NCBI GenBank assembly: GCA_001939145.1
Contig: LSRX01001118.1
Span: 58,402 to 122,401, forward strand
Length of the DNA stretch: 64,000 nucleotides
Reading direction: 5' to 3'
Source of the DNA: Symbiodinium microadriaticum
Taxonomy: Eukaryota > Sar > Dinophyceae > Suessiales > Symbiodiniaceae
Made by a program: the position numbers and the translations under genes. Position 1 is the stretch's first letter. Every line of letters begins with the position of its first letter. Under the pieces are notes generated by a model. That model was given only the letters and a program-made list of their open reading frames with translations. It did not search any database and had not been told where the DNA came from. Shown here piece after piece: positions 12,301 through 19,248 of the stretch.

Positions 12301-14555
12301 GTTTAGGGGTTTAAGGGTTTAGGGTTTAGGATTTAGGGTTTGGGGCTTAAGGGGTTCGGGGTGTAGATTTTTCGAGTTTTTGGGGCCTTGAGAGTCGCAG
12401 CATCATACAGCAAGAAGAACCCTAGCCTAGATATCGGCAAGGATCACGAGGTTCATCATGTAGCACGTGTCGTAAGACTCGGTTCAACTCAACAAAAAAT
12501 AGAACGGGTCGGAAGATTCCCCACAATCCTCATCCCTAGACCAAGGTCTAAAGCCTAAACCCTAAACCCTAAACCCTAAACCCCAATCCCTCAACCCAAA
12601 ACCCAAAATCGCTGAAACCCTCAATCCCAGACCTTAAACCCACCGTTTCCGCTCAGAGCTTACGGGTCTAGCTGTTTAGGATTTTACGGCTTAGGGTTTA
12701 GGGGTTAGGGGTTTAGGGTCCAGGGTGCACCTAAACCCTAAACCCTTAACCGTGTTGGGTTTAGGGATTAGGGTTTGATTTGGGGTCTGGCTTTAGGGTT
12801 CAGGGTCAGGCCCTCATCTTCCATTATCATTGTTGTTCGTGTTATTGTGGTTGTCAACAGCATCAGTCTTGCTATCCTGATTATTACTACGACAGTTCAA
12901 CGCTTTTTGTTCTGAGTTGTCTTATTGCTACTATTGTTCTTATTGTTACTGTTATTGCTATTGTTTGTTCTTCTCATTACATAGTATGCTTACACGAATG
13001 TGGCTATCACGTGATACGGTTATTGCTGCTAGTATTACTTTTGCTGCGACTCTTCCTCTTCTGTAGTTTTCACGACTCAATCCACAATGGATGGGCCCAT
13101 CACGACTCGTGAAGTCCCAAACAAAGCCCTAAACCCTAAACCCTAAACCCTAAACCCTAAACCCTAAACCCTAAACCCTAAAACCCTAAACCCTAAACCG
13201 TAAACCTAAACCGCCGTGTCGCCATCGCGTTCTCCCTTCTCCGTGTCCCTCGATGTGTTTTGAAGAGACCCTCTTGAGCCTCAATGTCTAAAGTGTAAAC
13301 CTAACCCCTCAACCCCAAGCCCCAGACCCCAACCAAAAAACCTTAAACCCTAATCCCGAAACCCTAAGCCTTAAACCCCAAATCCTCAACCCTACACCCC
13401 AAACCCTCAACCCTAATCCCTAAACCCTCAACCCTAAACCCCAAAGCCTGCGCAGGATCAGAGCTTCATTGTGTCCACGGGCTCTGAGGCGCACCCACCC
13501 CATCATGGCATGAAGCCTGCTGGGTTTAGGGTCCCGAAACCCTAAACCCTCAAACCCTAAACCCTTAAACCCTACGACGACCATTATCTGTGGAATCCGC
13601 GGGAAGAGATAGGCGCCCAGGACGTTGAGGGCACACGATTGGCATCTGGGACCATCAAGGCGGTGGTGCTAATACATAGGGGCCTCAATAGTTACCTAAA
13701 CTATTTTGGGGGTTCCTGACTATAACTGTCGTAGAATAATACCCCAAAGCGCTATTCTGATGATTAAGGAAGGCCCCTACATTAGCGACTCGTGCATCCT
13801 TGGGCCTTACTCCGTGTTTGGAGGCTCAGGACCAAGCTCGTGCGTTTGCCAAGTCGCTTGAAGTGCTGTACGATGGTTTCTGTAAGGATCACCATGGCAG
13901 AGGCCTTCAAGGGACAACCTGGTCAGTCAAAAGGGAAGCCCATAATGACATACTGACGGTTTAGGGATAGGGTTTAGGACGGGGGTTTGAATAATCTGAG
14001 AGAGCATTCCTGTATATCCCTTGAAAAATGAGTTTAGCGGTTCAATGCACTTACACTTAACATGCCCGCTCAAAGAAGACCCACTCTTAGTATTCAGGCC
14101 CTTGTGTTCAACCCGACCAAAAGGCTTGTAAACAAACTGTAAACAAACTCTGTAAACATCCCACATTATATAATCCGCATAGAAGGTTCATGCAGTGTAG
14201 TGCAAGCCTTCAGACAAAACCCAAAAACCCCCAAACCGATGGTCGAGAGTTTGGGAGCATGCTTCTAGACGGGTCTCTGTCAAGGGTCCCAAAAGGGCTT
14301 TAGTGTGGTTTAGGGGTTTAGGGGTTGGGGGTTTCAAAAAGGTTTTAAGGGTGTTTAAGGGTTTGTGGATATGGGGTTAGGGTTTAGTATTTAGGGTTTA
14401 GTATTTAGGGTTTAGTATTTAGGGTTTAGTATTTAGGGTTTAGTATTTAGGGTTTAGGGTTGAGGATTTAGGGTTTAAAGCGAGCGCAGGGTGCCATCCT
14501 CATCTGGACGATGCCTCCCGAGCTGGTCCAAAAGTGCCAAGAGCAGCTTGGATAG
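411..14555 (+). CDS. CFAP52: CFAP52/WDR16-like WD40 gene, 3' part, eight exons
   Basis: Seen: eight short open blocks on one strand (411-440, 1276-1309, 3857-3904, 5223-5260, 6749-6809, 11720-11785, 13456-13488, 14490-14555). Each follows AG and, except the last, precedes GC (six) or GT (one). Phases match at all seven joins and the chain ends in TAG. The spliced 376 nt encode, in order, YHPDE, TTGSDRK, YWDTFDG, IRVLEGS, YVSGGEERLLKLWDY, VGHSGTIT, ISPDQSFIVSTGSE and GAILIW. Known: this is the motif order of the last WD40 blades of CFAP52/WDR16, an axonemal doublet-microtubule protein of motile cilia. Inferred: the N-terminal blades lie upstream of the window. Seven of eight exons start with G after AG. 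Introns are 835, 2547, 1318, 1488, 4910, 1670 and 1001 nt, built of telomere-like repeat, hairpin elements and a LINE relic. Another WD40 family is possible, but the motif run makes CFAP52 the best call. Confidence 0.75.
490..735. repeat. degenerate TTTAGGG stretch in CFAP52 intron 1
   Basis: Runs of TTTAGGG, TTTAGGGG and TTTTGGGG-like units with single-base drift. No exon was recognised between the GC donor at 441 and the AG at 1275 apart from hairpin copies A1 and G1. Confidence 0.7.
834..917. mobile_element. hairpin family A copy 1 (MITE-like)
   Basis: Terminal inverted repeat TAGGGGCCTTAAATAATTAG / CTAATTATCAAGGCCCCTA around a short centre with GGGGCTTCCTTATTATTATA. No coding capacity. 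Family A consensus ends are TAATGTAGGGGCCTTAATAA and its inverse. Confidence 0.75.
1021..1126. mobile_element. hairpin family G copy 1
   Basis: Arms CCTACCTGTAACCGAAAAGA and its near inverse TCTTTTCGGGGTTACAGGTA flank TTAAGGAACTATATA. It lies in CFAP52 intron 1. Related copies are at 16264 and 19148. Confidence 0.7.
1276..1309 (+). CDS. CFAP52: CFAP52-like exon b
   Basis: AG at 1274-1275; reads SQLLTTGSDRK and stops at a GC donor (1310-1311). It matches the xxITSGTDRK segment that comes just before the YW...FDG motif in CFAP52. Only 34 nt; its support is its position, phase and motif order. Confidence 0.6.
1695..1805. mobile_element. hairpin family E copy 1
   Basis: Arms CGGAGGTTCATGGGTAGCTA and TACCTACCCATGAACCTCC pair over about 20 bp. 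The AT-richer centre contains AGGTCATAACTATGGTTGCC. Another copy is at 24821. Non-coding. Confidence 0.75.
1868..2010. repeat. interstitial CCCTAAA array
   Basis: Near-perfect CCCTAAA heptamers (1921-1965) flanked by drifted copies. Part of CFAP52 intron 2. Confidence 0.9.
2208..2311. mobile_element. hairpin family A copy 2, decayed
   Basis: The right arm is clear (CCCTGCTCTAATAATAAAGG then CCCCTATGTTAG). The left arm is decayed but keeps GAACAGTGTTTTGCGAGTTCC. Confidence 0.55.
2857..3166 (+). pseudogene. LINE endonuclease (EEP) C-terminal fragment
   Basis: The open frame from about 2857 reads FLARTGLEV, then DTWVARGSSSAIDFFLF, then REDLRIALPSDHNAVGMTL and RRRQRSTLCGKWGM. Known: the C-terminal part of exonuclease-endonuclease-phosphatase domains has (I)DF before a SDH..V motif whose His is catalytic. 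DTW-GSS-AIDFFL-...-LPSDHNAV fits the apurinic-type endonuclease of non-LTR retrotransposons. The N-terminal catalytic motifs and any RT are missing, so this is a truncated copy inside CFAP52 intron 2. It ends where hairpin copy C1 begins. A host EEP exon is the alternative. Confidence 0.6.
3167..3271. mobile_element. hairpin family C copy 1
   Basis: Arms TTGATAATGTGAATCCTGCA and TGCAGGATTTATACCATCAG, with TATTCCTTATCATGGG in the centre. It abuts the 3' end of the endonuclease relic. Confidence 0.7.
3603..3790. repeat. interstitial CCCTAAA array
   Basis: CCCTAAA mixed with CCTTAAA heptamers. It lies in CFAP52 intron 2, 67 bp before exon c. Confidence 0.9.
3857..3904 (+). CDS. CFAP52: CFAP52-like exon c
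   Basis: AG at 3855-3856, sixteen codons reading VAYWDTFDGQAIRVLE, GC donor at 3905-3906. YWxxFDGxxIRxLE followed by GS (next exon) is the most diagnostic stretch of the C-terminal half of CFAP52. Phase 0 at both ends. Confidence 0.75.
3925..4290. repeat. TTTAGGG-rich stretch in CFAP52 intron 3
   Basis: TTTAGGG and GTGTTTAGGG units, interrupted around 3990-4020 by a CCCTAAA patch, then diluted. No coding signal seen in 4290-4770. Confidence 0.75.
4770..5110. repeat. CCCTAAA array then TTTAGGG array
   Basis: CCCTAAA heptamers at 4772-4890 are followed by TTTAGGG heptamers with GGGATTAGGG variants at 5034-5108, so orientation flips within 150 bp. Confidence 0.85.
5223..5260 (+). CDS. CFAP52: CFAP52-like exon d
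   Basis: AG at 5221-5222; reads GSEEGEVSTLSV plus TC of the next codon. The donor GT at 5261-5262 is the only GT donor in the chain. GS...G.V..L.VS continues the IRVLE of the previous exon. Confidence 0.65.
5325..5433. mobile_element. hairpin family D copy 1
   Basis: Arms CATGGGTAGTTCTCTAAATT and CTAATTGAGAGAGCTACCCT. The centre has an A-run before GGACC. Copies at 22582 and 36765. It lies in CFAP52 intron 4, 65 bp after exon d. Confidence 0.75.
5486..5725. repeat. interstitial CCCTAAA/CCCTAAAA array
   Basis: About 240 bp of CCCTAAA heptamers mixed with octamers (CCCTAAAA) and CCCTAAAG units. Confidence 0.85.
6061..6090. repeat. (TTTC)n microsatellite
   Basis: Seven copies of a TTTC/TCTT tetranucleotide in CFAP52 intron 4. 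Confidence 0.9.
6340..6620. repeat. compound CAG / GGA / CAGTAG microsatellite
   Basis: (CAG)n at about 6357-6395, (GGA)n to 6432, then (CAGTAG)n to about 6600 and again (CAG)n. Every reverse frame is a homopolymer-like peptide, so no protein is called. Confidence 0.9.
6749..6809 (+). CDS. CFAP52: CFAP52-like exon e, WD blade
   Basis: AG at 6747-6748; one G completes Ser, then KSGSHYVSGGEERLLKLWDY. GC donor at 6810-6811. This is a textbook WD40 d-strand ending (SGGxDxxxKxWDY). The frame stays open into the following repeat, so the exact end depends on the GC donor that fits the next exon. Confidence 0.75.
6840..7870. repeat. telomere-like repeat, CFAP52 intron 5 part 1
   Basis: Mixed TTTAGGG/CCCTAAA DNA. 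It includes a TTTATATAGGGTTTAGGG variant array (7488-7605) and CCCTAAA runs at 7120-7190 and 7735-7815. No exon recognised. Confidence 0.7.
7875..7875. other. single N
   Basis: One undetermined base exactly at the start of the coiled-coil coding block; possibly a forced contig join. Confidence 0.8.
7876..8130 (+). CDS. coiled-coil exon, Lys/Glu/Arg-rich
   Basis: Open from the N at 7875. It reads LLLKQEQERKRKETEDLLSA, KKARVLELKRQLGQEVAKLQ, then a Pro/Ser-rich part (PTPPLRRSSAFDEASLHGAD). Heptad-like spacing of Leu and charged residues supports a coiled coil. A likely GC donor (CCACAG|GCAGTA) is at 8131; the frame stays open to 8246. It sits inside the long CFAP52 intron 5 on the same strand but fits no WD40 segment. 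It is therefore either an exon of another gene brought here by mis-joining at the N, or a nested gene. Family not recognised. Confidence 0.5.
8410..8930. other. repeat-diluted stretch, no gene seen
   Basis: TTTAGGG variants to 8500, then about 300 bp of mixed sequence with an AT/G-run at 8860-8900. A reverse frame at 8579-8788 is open, but I see no motif in it. Confidence 0.5.
8931..9005 (+). CDS. exon-like island, unassigned
   Basis: Open frame DGKQNLPMAPILPQRELLIT then GKAEP and TGA, between telomere-like repeats. It lies inside CFAP52 intron 5 but is not needed for that chain. Could be chance. Confidence 0.2.
9358..9462. mobile_element. hairpin family C copy 2
   Basis: Long near-perfect arms: GTTGATGATATAAATCCTGC and GCAGGATTTATATCATCAAC, ending TAC...GTA. 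The centre has CATTCCTTAGTATGGG. This is the best-preserved family C copy. Confidence 0.8.
9570..9672. mobile_element. hairpin family K
   Basis: Arms GGGACTTTCTGAAAATTAGG and CCTATTTTCGGAAATCCCC, with inner arms CACCCTTAT / ATAAGGGTC and a TCCTTATAATAAGGATCC palindrome in the centre. Single copy seen. Confidence 0.65.
9759..10037 (+). CDS. possible exon, YRRNFYVWATAEGIKNK block
   Basis: Open frame without repeat content, reading YYNYRRNFYVWATAEGIKNK then PWGPIVSMSTRSTGPRVVG. The opposite strand is open too, so strand and coding status are uncertain. No family recognised. Confidence 0.25.
   Translation: MYYNYRRNFYVWATAEGIKNKPWGPIVSMSTRSTGPRVVGAVDGPSIRLDLTKKTCRSTASSARDAPRPRTPCSFEAFSVLRRAGSSSRFCT
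10158..10300 (+). CDS. possible exon, SQAAALSAELVHQAG block
   Basis: GC-rich island open in the frame reading DSQAAALSAELVHQAGAVKE then TQRRPLPLFASPG. Two other frames are also open. Candidate exon only. Confidence 0.2.
10519..10615. repeat. (CAAA)n and (CA)n microsatellite
   Basis: ACAA tetranucleotide run 10519-10595 followed by (CA)n. Confidence 0.95.
10980..11027. repeat. A-run, (AAAT)n and (AT)n at gap edge
   Basis: Low-complexity DNA abutting the N gap, the probable cause of the assembly break. Confidence 0.9.
11028..11586. other. assembly gap, 559 N
   Basis: Undetermined bases inside CFAP52 intron 5; telomere-like repeat follows directly. Confidence 1.
11587..11718. repeat. TTTAGGG / TTTATAGGG array ending in exon f
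   Basis: TTTAGGG then TTTATAGGG units. The last TTTAG supplies the AG acceptor used for CFAP52 exon f. Confidence 0.8.
11720..11785 (+). CDS. CFAP52: CFAP52-like exon f
   Basis: The AG at 11718-11719 lies inside the telomere-like repeat (GGGTTTAG). It reads FRQTSHIEVGHSGTIT then CAAISP, with a GC donor at 11786-11787. GHSGxIT...ISP is the blade start expected right after KLWDY. The exon start is the least certain boundary of the chain; a second AG lies at 11723-11724. Confidence 0.7.
12250..12375. repeat. TTTAGGG array in CFAP52 intron 6
   Basis: Drifted TTTAGGG/GATTTAGGG units. The rest of the intron (11790-13450) holds a (TTATTG)-like region at 12820-13060 and CCCTAAA runs. Confidence 0.75.
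13122..13215. repeat. perfect interstitial CCCTAAA array
   Basis: About ten consecutive perfect CCCTAAA heptamers, among the purest runs in the window. Confidence 0.95.
13456..13488 (+). CDS. CFAP52: CFAP52-like exon g
   Basis: AG at 13454-13455, eleven codons DQSFIVSTGSE, GC donor at 13489-13490. It joins ISP of the previous exon to GAILIW of the next to make ISPDQ...IVSTGSEGAILIW, a complete WD40 c-d strand. Phase 0 at both ends. Confidence 0.75.
13573..13677 (+). CDS. exon-like island, unassigned
   Basis: Open frame YDDHYLWNPREEIGAQDVEG then TRLASGTIKAVVLI, running up to hairpin copy A3. It lies in the last CFAP52 intron. The composition is protein-like, but it does not fit the WD40 chain. 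Confidence 0.25.
13671..13785. mobile_element. hairpin family A copy 3
   Basis: Left arm TAGGGGCCTCAATAGTTACC, right arm GATTAAGGAAGGCCCCTACA, centre TTTTGGGGGTTCCTGACTAT and ATACCCCAAAG. Confidence 0.7.
14376..14475. repeat. 14-bp higher-order telomere-like repeat
   Basis: About six tandem copies of TTTAGGGTTTAGTA, a heptamer followed by a fixed variant heptamer. Ends 15 bp before the CFAP52 last exon. Confidence 0.95.
14490..14555 (+). CDS. CFAP52: CFAP52-like last exon with stop
   Basis: AG at 14488-14489; reads GAILIWTMPPELVQKCQEQL, Gly, then TAG. CFAP52 proteins end soon after the GAIxxW motif, so this TAG is plausibly the native stop. An internal GT (GAGCTG|GTCC) could instead be a donor. 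Telomere-like repeat resumes downstream. Confidence 0.7.
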   Translation, partial: GAILIWTMPPELVQKCQEQLG

Positions 14556-14579
14556 ACCAAAAAAACCCTTAGTTGGGCT

Positions 14580-14690
14580 TTTGTTAGGGTTTAGGGTTTA
14601 AGGGTTTAGGGTTAAGGGCTTAGGGGTTTAGGGTTTAGGGTTAAGGGTTTATAGGGTTTAGGGTTTAGGGGATTTTGGGTTTAGGATTAA
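14580..14690. repeat. TTTAGGG array downstream of CFAP52 stop
   Basis: TTTAGGG and TTAAGGG units. Another short run is at 14868-14915. No polyadenylation signal was identified. Confidence 0.8.
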
Positions 14691-14691
14691 G

Positions 14692-14795
14692 GGGCCTATC
14701 TAAGATACCATTATGAAGAATCCATATTACTGACTGTAAATCCCGATGAGACTGGTAACTTGAATTAAGGTCCCGTAACAAGAACCCGGTTAAAC
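14692..14795. mobile_element. hairpin family F copy, left arm decayed
   Basis: Right half ACTGGTAACTTGAATTAAGG...CAAGAACCCGGTT matches the better copy at 14971. The left half keeps only GATACCATTATGAAG. Confidence 0.5.
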
Positions 14796-14970
14796 CCTGA
14801 ACCCGAAAGCCTAAACCCGGAACCCCAAACCCGTCAACCTTGACCCTTGAACCTGAAACACTAACTTAGGGTTTAGGGATTAGGGTTTAGGGTTTAGGGT
14901 TTAGGGTTTAGGGTCTAAGGCCCGGGTCGGCGGCATGCTTCTTCCCCCACGTTTGCAGAACTTCAGGAAG

Positions 14971-15093
14971 TTTACTGGGTTCTTGTTTAAGGAGCTCAAC
15001 TTAAGCTACCATAATAGAGATCTATAGTAAGTAAGATGGTTTCCTTATTATGGTAACTTAATTAATTAATTCCTTTAACACGAACCCAGTTTA
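14971..15093. mobile_element. hairpin family F copy 1
   Basis: Ends TTTACTGGGTTCTTGTTTAA and TTAACACGAACCCAGTTTA. Inner arms AACTTAAGCTACCATAATA and TTATTATGGTAACTTAATTA. Confidence 0.7.
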
Positions 15094-15167
15094 GGGTTCT
15101 GGAGTCCGCACTTACAAAGCCCGACACCCCATACCTGAGGCTGTTCAGGTAGTCATGGGCGGACCAC

Positions 15168-15520
15168 CCCTAAACCCTAAACCCTAAACCCTAAACCCTA
15201 AACCCCAATCCCTAAACCCTAAACCTAACCCTAAACCCTAAACCCCAATCCCCAATCCCTAAACCCTAAACCCTAAACCTCAAACCCTGAATCCTGAACC
15301 CCAAACCCTAAACCCTACCCCAAAAAATGCTTTCTGCCCTTGCCCTCAAAACAAGTCCAGTTCGACCCCCAGAGCACGCCCAGCACCCCAAAACCCAAAA
15401 GATCTAAGCTCGAATCCCTAAAACCGAAAAGCCAAAAGCCCTACACTCTACCACCCCGAAGCCCTCAACCCCTAAAGCCCTAAACCCTAAACCCCTAAAC
15501 CCCTAAAGCCCTAAACCCCT
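15168..15520. repeat. CCCTAAA array and diluted copies
   Basis: Nearly pure CCCTAAA at 15168-15210, drifting to 15320, and again at 15465-15515. The stretch 15520-16060 holds AGGAACCCTATAGATCCCTT repeats and no gene that I can support. Confidence 0.8.
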
Positions 15521-15847
15521 GTAAGGAACCCTATAGATCCCTTTCAGGAACCCTTTAAAGGAACCCTGTAGATCCCTTTCATTTAAGGATCCCTTGAAGG
15601 AGTGAACCCCGAAGCCCCAAAGCCCGATATCCCGAACCCGAAGATCCTCAGAACAGCCCTTTGAAAGCCCAAACACCCGGGCCCCCCAAAAAAGGACATC
15701 ATGTCATAAGCAACGGACAGGGAGGTCCCTACCTTCTTGGGCTTCATTCTAAGGTTTTTTTTGTTTTAATGGCATCTCCCTATCCTTTTTTTTCTGCTTG
15801 GGTGCCCCAAACCCTAAACCCTATTCCCTAACCCGAGGCCGGTTGAG

Positions 15848-15925
15848 TGAAAGCCACTCTTCGGCGCTCCGCGTGCTCGAAACGCCAGATGGGGGACCTC
15901 GTCCTTGGACCCCTACATTTAGGCT
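15848..15925 (+). CDS. exon-like island, unassigned
   Basis: Open frame KATLRRSACSKRQMGDLVLG then PL between telomere-like repeats. Other frames are partly open. Weak candidate. Confidence 0.15.
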
Positions 15926-16060
15926 TTAGGGCTTTTAGGGTTTAGGGTCTAAGTTTAGGGCTTTGGGGTCCAAGGGGGTTTAGGGTTTAGGCTCTTGGGG
16001 TGTAGGGTTTGGGGTTTGGGGATGCGGCGAAATGCCCCCAACATCACTGAATCTGCCAAC

Positions 16061-16120
16061 TACAGTTGATGGTATAAATCCTGCATTACCCTAAATAAGG
16101 AAGATACCATAATTCCCATA
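16061..16120. mobile_element. hairpin family C copy 3, right-truncated
   Basis: Left half only: TACAGTTGATGGTATAAATC, then CTGCATTACC and ATACCATAATTCCCATAG. Confidence 0.65.
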
Positions 16121-16149
16121 GAGCGGTCTCCGACTTGGTGCCCAAAGGC

Positions 16150-16230
16150 ACTTATGCATAGTTGTTTAAAAAACCTAGGTTACTTTTCAAAAAACTTATG
16201 CATTAGGTTTTTTAAAAAAACCTATGCAGC
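16150..16230. repeat. AT-rich imperfect palindrome
   Basis: TTATGCATAGTTGTTTAAAA and TTTTTAAAAAAACCTATGCA pair around an inner AAAAAACTTATGCATTAGG. It could extrude as a long hairpin. Not clearly one of the families above. Confidence 0.6.
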
Positions 16231-16263
16231 TCTTCTGTTCAGGCCAACCCTCAAGGAAGTGTG

Positions 16264-16350
16264 GCCAAAAAACCTACCCCTTTAAGGAACTATCTATAGG
16301 AACCTTAATAAGGAACACCAAGAAAGGTAGGTCTTTTTTCGGCTACAGGT
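16264..16350. mobile_element. hairpin family G copy 2
   Basis: AAAAAACCTACCCCTTTAAG and AAGGTAGGTCTTTTTTCGGC flank AACCTTAATAAGGAAC. Confidence 0.6.
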
Positions 16351-16616
16351 GGGGCTTGGGGTTATGCAGGTCCTGTTGTTAGGCCCCTGAACTGAGGCCT
16401 CAAGCCTCAGGCCCCGCCGCAAGCGGCTCGGAACAGAACCCACAAACTGTAGCATAGGCTTCTGAATAAGTTCGTATAATTCCTGAGGTTTCCATCTGCA
16501 GTGATCAGTATGCGGCCACTAGACCCCTTAGTCAAATCGCTTGGGCCACGTTAGAGTATCCCCAAAGCTGACAAGCTCCACCAACCTAACATCCGGGGGT
16601 TCCCTTTTGCATTCAT

Positions 16617-16712
16617 ACCTGTTGATGATATAAATCCTGCATCACCTTGAGTACCCCTAAACTATGGGAATTATGGTACACTCCTCATTAAGGATTTATA
16701 TCATCAACCGTA
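16617..16712. mobile_element. hairpin family C copy 4
   Basis: GTTGATGATATAAATCCTGC at the left and AGGATTTATATCATCAACCG at the right. The internal right arm is shortened by about 10 bp. Confidence 0.75.
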
Positions 16713-16719
16713 GCATAAG

Positions 16720-17935
16720 GCCCCCAAAACCCTTAGTCGAATTAAAAGGGCCCTCGTCACAAGCTCAACCAACCCATCTGGATCGATTCACCCCACACTC
16801 AAGCAGCGGACGCTTGGACAAGGAGCTCCCGAACCTACGACGGGTTGCTGGGTTCTGACAAGGGATACTCTATGAGGTGCAGTTTAGGGTTTAGGGTGTA
16901 GGGTTTTCTGGCAAGATATGTATTGGTAATGTTAGTTCTTGGGTGTGACGCAGGGTTTCATAGCTCACAAAGACAAGAGCCGCCAATATTCAATCTCGCC
17001 AGCCGCACTCTGTAGAGTCTGTAGATTTGGCCAGGGTTTAGGGTCTCGCGTTCAGCTCCTAAACCCTCAACCCTAGGCGCCTAAATCCCTAAACTTATAA
17101 ACCTTAAACCCAAAAGCCCTGAGCCCTAGGCTTTAGGGTTTAGGGCTTAGGGCCCTTAACCCTAGACTCAGGTGTTTCGAAGGGTTCATCTTGAAGAGCA
17201 TCTAACATGAAATGCGAGGCATGCTCAAAAATGCACGGTTTTAGGCAGCCTGAGACCAAGAAGCTGGCTTGAAGGTTGGCTTTATGGTTCAGCTAGGGCT
17301 TAGGGTTCAGGGTTCAGAGTGTTAAGCCTTAGGGAGGTTTAGGGTTTAGGGTCATGGCCTAGAGTTGAGCATTCCTTCTGTCTTCTTTATGCGTGCATTG
17401 AGCCTGGCAGGTCCTCTCAGCTAACACTGTCAAGTGGCCTGAACATCACGAAGTAGGGTTTGTGTTAGGGTGCTTGGTGGGTGTGGTGTATACAGGGCTC
17501 CTTCGGAACATGGACCCTAAACCCTAAACCCTAAACCGTGGTGAGTGTTTCTATCAGGAATATTGAGAAGAGGAACTTGAGAGAACCCCCTCTAAAATAC
17601 TGCGGGGAGGCTTGGGATACTGTTCATGGTGGCGGAGTGTTTAGGAAACCCTCAAAAAATATGCCCTGGAACTTATACCTACTCCCCCTATCCCACACGC
17701 CAAACCCGAAACAAACCCTAAACCGGTTGAGCAGCGCCCTGGAAGCGTCAAAGCTGCATACCATAAAGCCCGAACAAACGGTCTAGGGTTTAGGGTACGA
17801 ACTTATAAGCTCCAAACCTCAAAACCCTAATATGAACAAATCAGACATTTCCACGGGTTTTAACCGTCTTGACAGGGCTGAACAAGTTTTTTTTGAAATA
17901 ATCGGTTTTGAGACAAATCTTATGCAGAGACTCCC
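16720..17935. other. mixed intergenic DNA, little content
   Basis: Short TTTAGGG runs (16880-16905, 17130-17160, 17285-17355, 17510-17535) in otherwise unique sequence. Apart from the weak open frame at 17538 I see no gene. Confidence 0.4.
17538..17786 (+). CDS. open frame, unassigned
   Basis: Reads IRNIEKRNLREPPLKYCGEA then WDTVHGGGVFRKPS before drifting into repeat-derived peptide after about 17700. The first 45 codons are protein-like. No family recognised, and the true boundaries are unknown. Confidence 0.2.
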   Translation: MVSVSIRNIEKRNLREPPLKYCGEAWDTVHGGGVFRKPSKNMPWNLYLLPLSHTPNPKQTLNRLSSALEASKLHTIKPEQTV

Positions 17936-18224
17936 ATGTCAAATGAGCCGCTCAAGTGTCGTCCATTCTCACCCCCTATCATAGGGAGGCGAATTGAAGA
18001 ATGCGCGTGCGCCCACGATGCCGGTGCTTCCAACAACTGTAGAAAACGAGGGTCCAGGCTTTATCGGTTCGGGTTCGATGGTGATGATGAGGGTGACACG
18101 GTGATGATAGCAAAGGTCGTGTCGTGTCGGCGCAATACCCAGAATGACATCCTCAATAACATCGTTCTCAGCATTGTAATGAGAAAATCAAAAGCACCAG
18201 CATCAATGGTAACAGTCGAGGTGG

Positions 18225-18258
18225 TGCGCAGCAGCAGTAGCAGTAGCAGTAGCAGTGG

Positions 18259-18338
<80 letters not shown>

Positions 18339-18425
18339 CAGCAGCAGCAGCAGCATCAGCGGCAGCAGCAGTGGCAGCCGCAGCGGCAGGAGCAGGGGCA
18401 GTGGCAACGGCAGTAGCGCGGTGGG
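18225..18425. repeat. long (CAG)n microsatellite
   Basis: CAGTAG units, then an almost perfect (CAG)n of about 100 bp, then degenerate GCAGCGG units; (CAG)n recurs at 18534-18568. The forward open frame 17936-18430 runs from mixed sequence (PLKCRPFSPPIIGRRIEECA) into poly-Ser/Ala, so only its first part could be coding. Confidence 0.9.
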
Positions 18426-19147
18426 GCTGAAGCAGAAGCAATAGCAGCAGCCTTGTCTGCAGCCGTGGCTGTAGCCGTACTGATAGTGGCGGTAGCGGGA
18501 GAAGGAATGGGAGTGGGTCAGGAGGAGCACTGACAGCAGCAGTAACAGCAGCAGCAGCAGCAGTAGCAGCGCGAATGGCCAGGCATCCGAACGAGGTGCG
18601 CACGTGCATCAGTGGCGCAGATGTTCCTCTCCTTCGGTGTTGCGGGATCCCGAGAGAGAAAGGTGAAGAAGTGGCACATGGCTGTTGAGATTGTGGTCTT
18701 CAGTGCCGGAAGTGGGCCTTTAGCTCGTGAGTCCTCGCACATAAGTCTTCCTGTACCTAGGGCAGCTGGGGAGCTACAATGCATAGTTCTGCCGCTCACT
18801 GTTTCCCCCATTACAGTACACTCCAACCCCCCGACGCTAAACCCCAAAACCCTAAAACTCAAACCTTGGAGTTCTAAAGCCCTGAACTATGCCCTTTAGA
18901 CCGTCAAATCCTAAACCTAAAGTGCTAAACTTTTTTCCCCGCCCCGCTAGCAAAGCGAATCTCTCCAAGGATTCTCGACCCTTAAGTAGTTTGGGGGTTT
19001 AGGGTTCAGGGTTTTAGGCAAAACCGCCGCTCGCCAATTGCTTCTTCGGGGTCCTGCCACCTTGGCAAAATCTGCCTCGGGCCTTGTCTCACCCTGCTGC
19101 AAGACCACGACCGCAGCGCAAATCTTGCGGTGCAAAAGTCCGGGGCT

Positions 19148-19248
19148 TGCAGGGGTTACCTTAACCCCCTATAACCTATCTTTTTAAGGACTTATATAAA
19201 GAAACCATAATAAGGAGCCCTAAAAACCGTAGGGTTTTTGGGGTAGGG
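19148..19248. mobile_element. hairpin family G copy 3, decayed
   Basis: GGTTACCTTAACCCCCTATA and TAGGGTTTTTGGGGTAGGGC as arms, with CCATAATAAGGAGCCC in the centre. Confidence 0.45.

Noticed and set aside
17207..17272. Short ORF MKCEACSKMHGFRQPETKKL, zinc-finger-like CxxC
   Set aside because: Only one cysteine pair before a stop; too little to call a Cys-rich repeat domain.
18061..18609. Reverse-strand 182-codon frame with long Leu/Ala runs
   Set aside because: Antisense of the (CAG)n array; no non-repeat domain.
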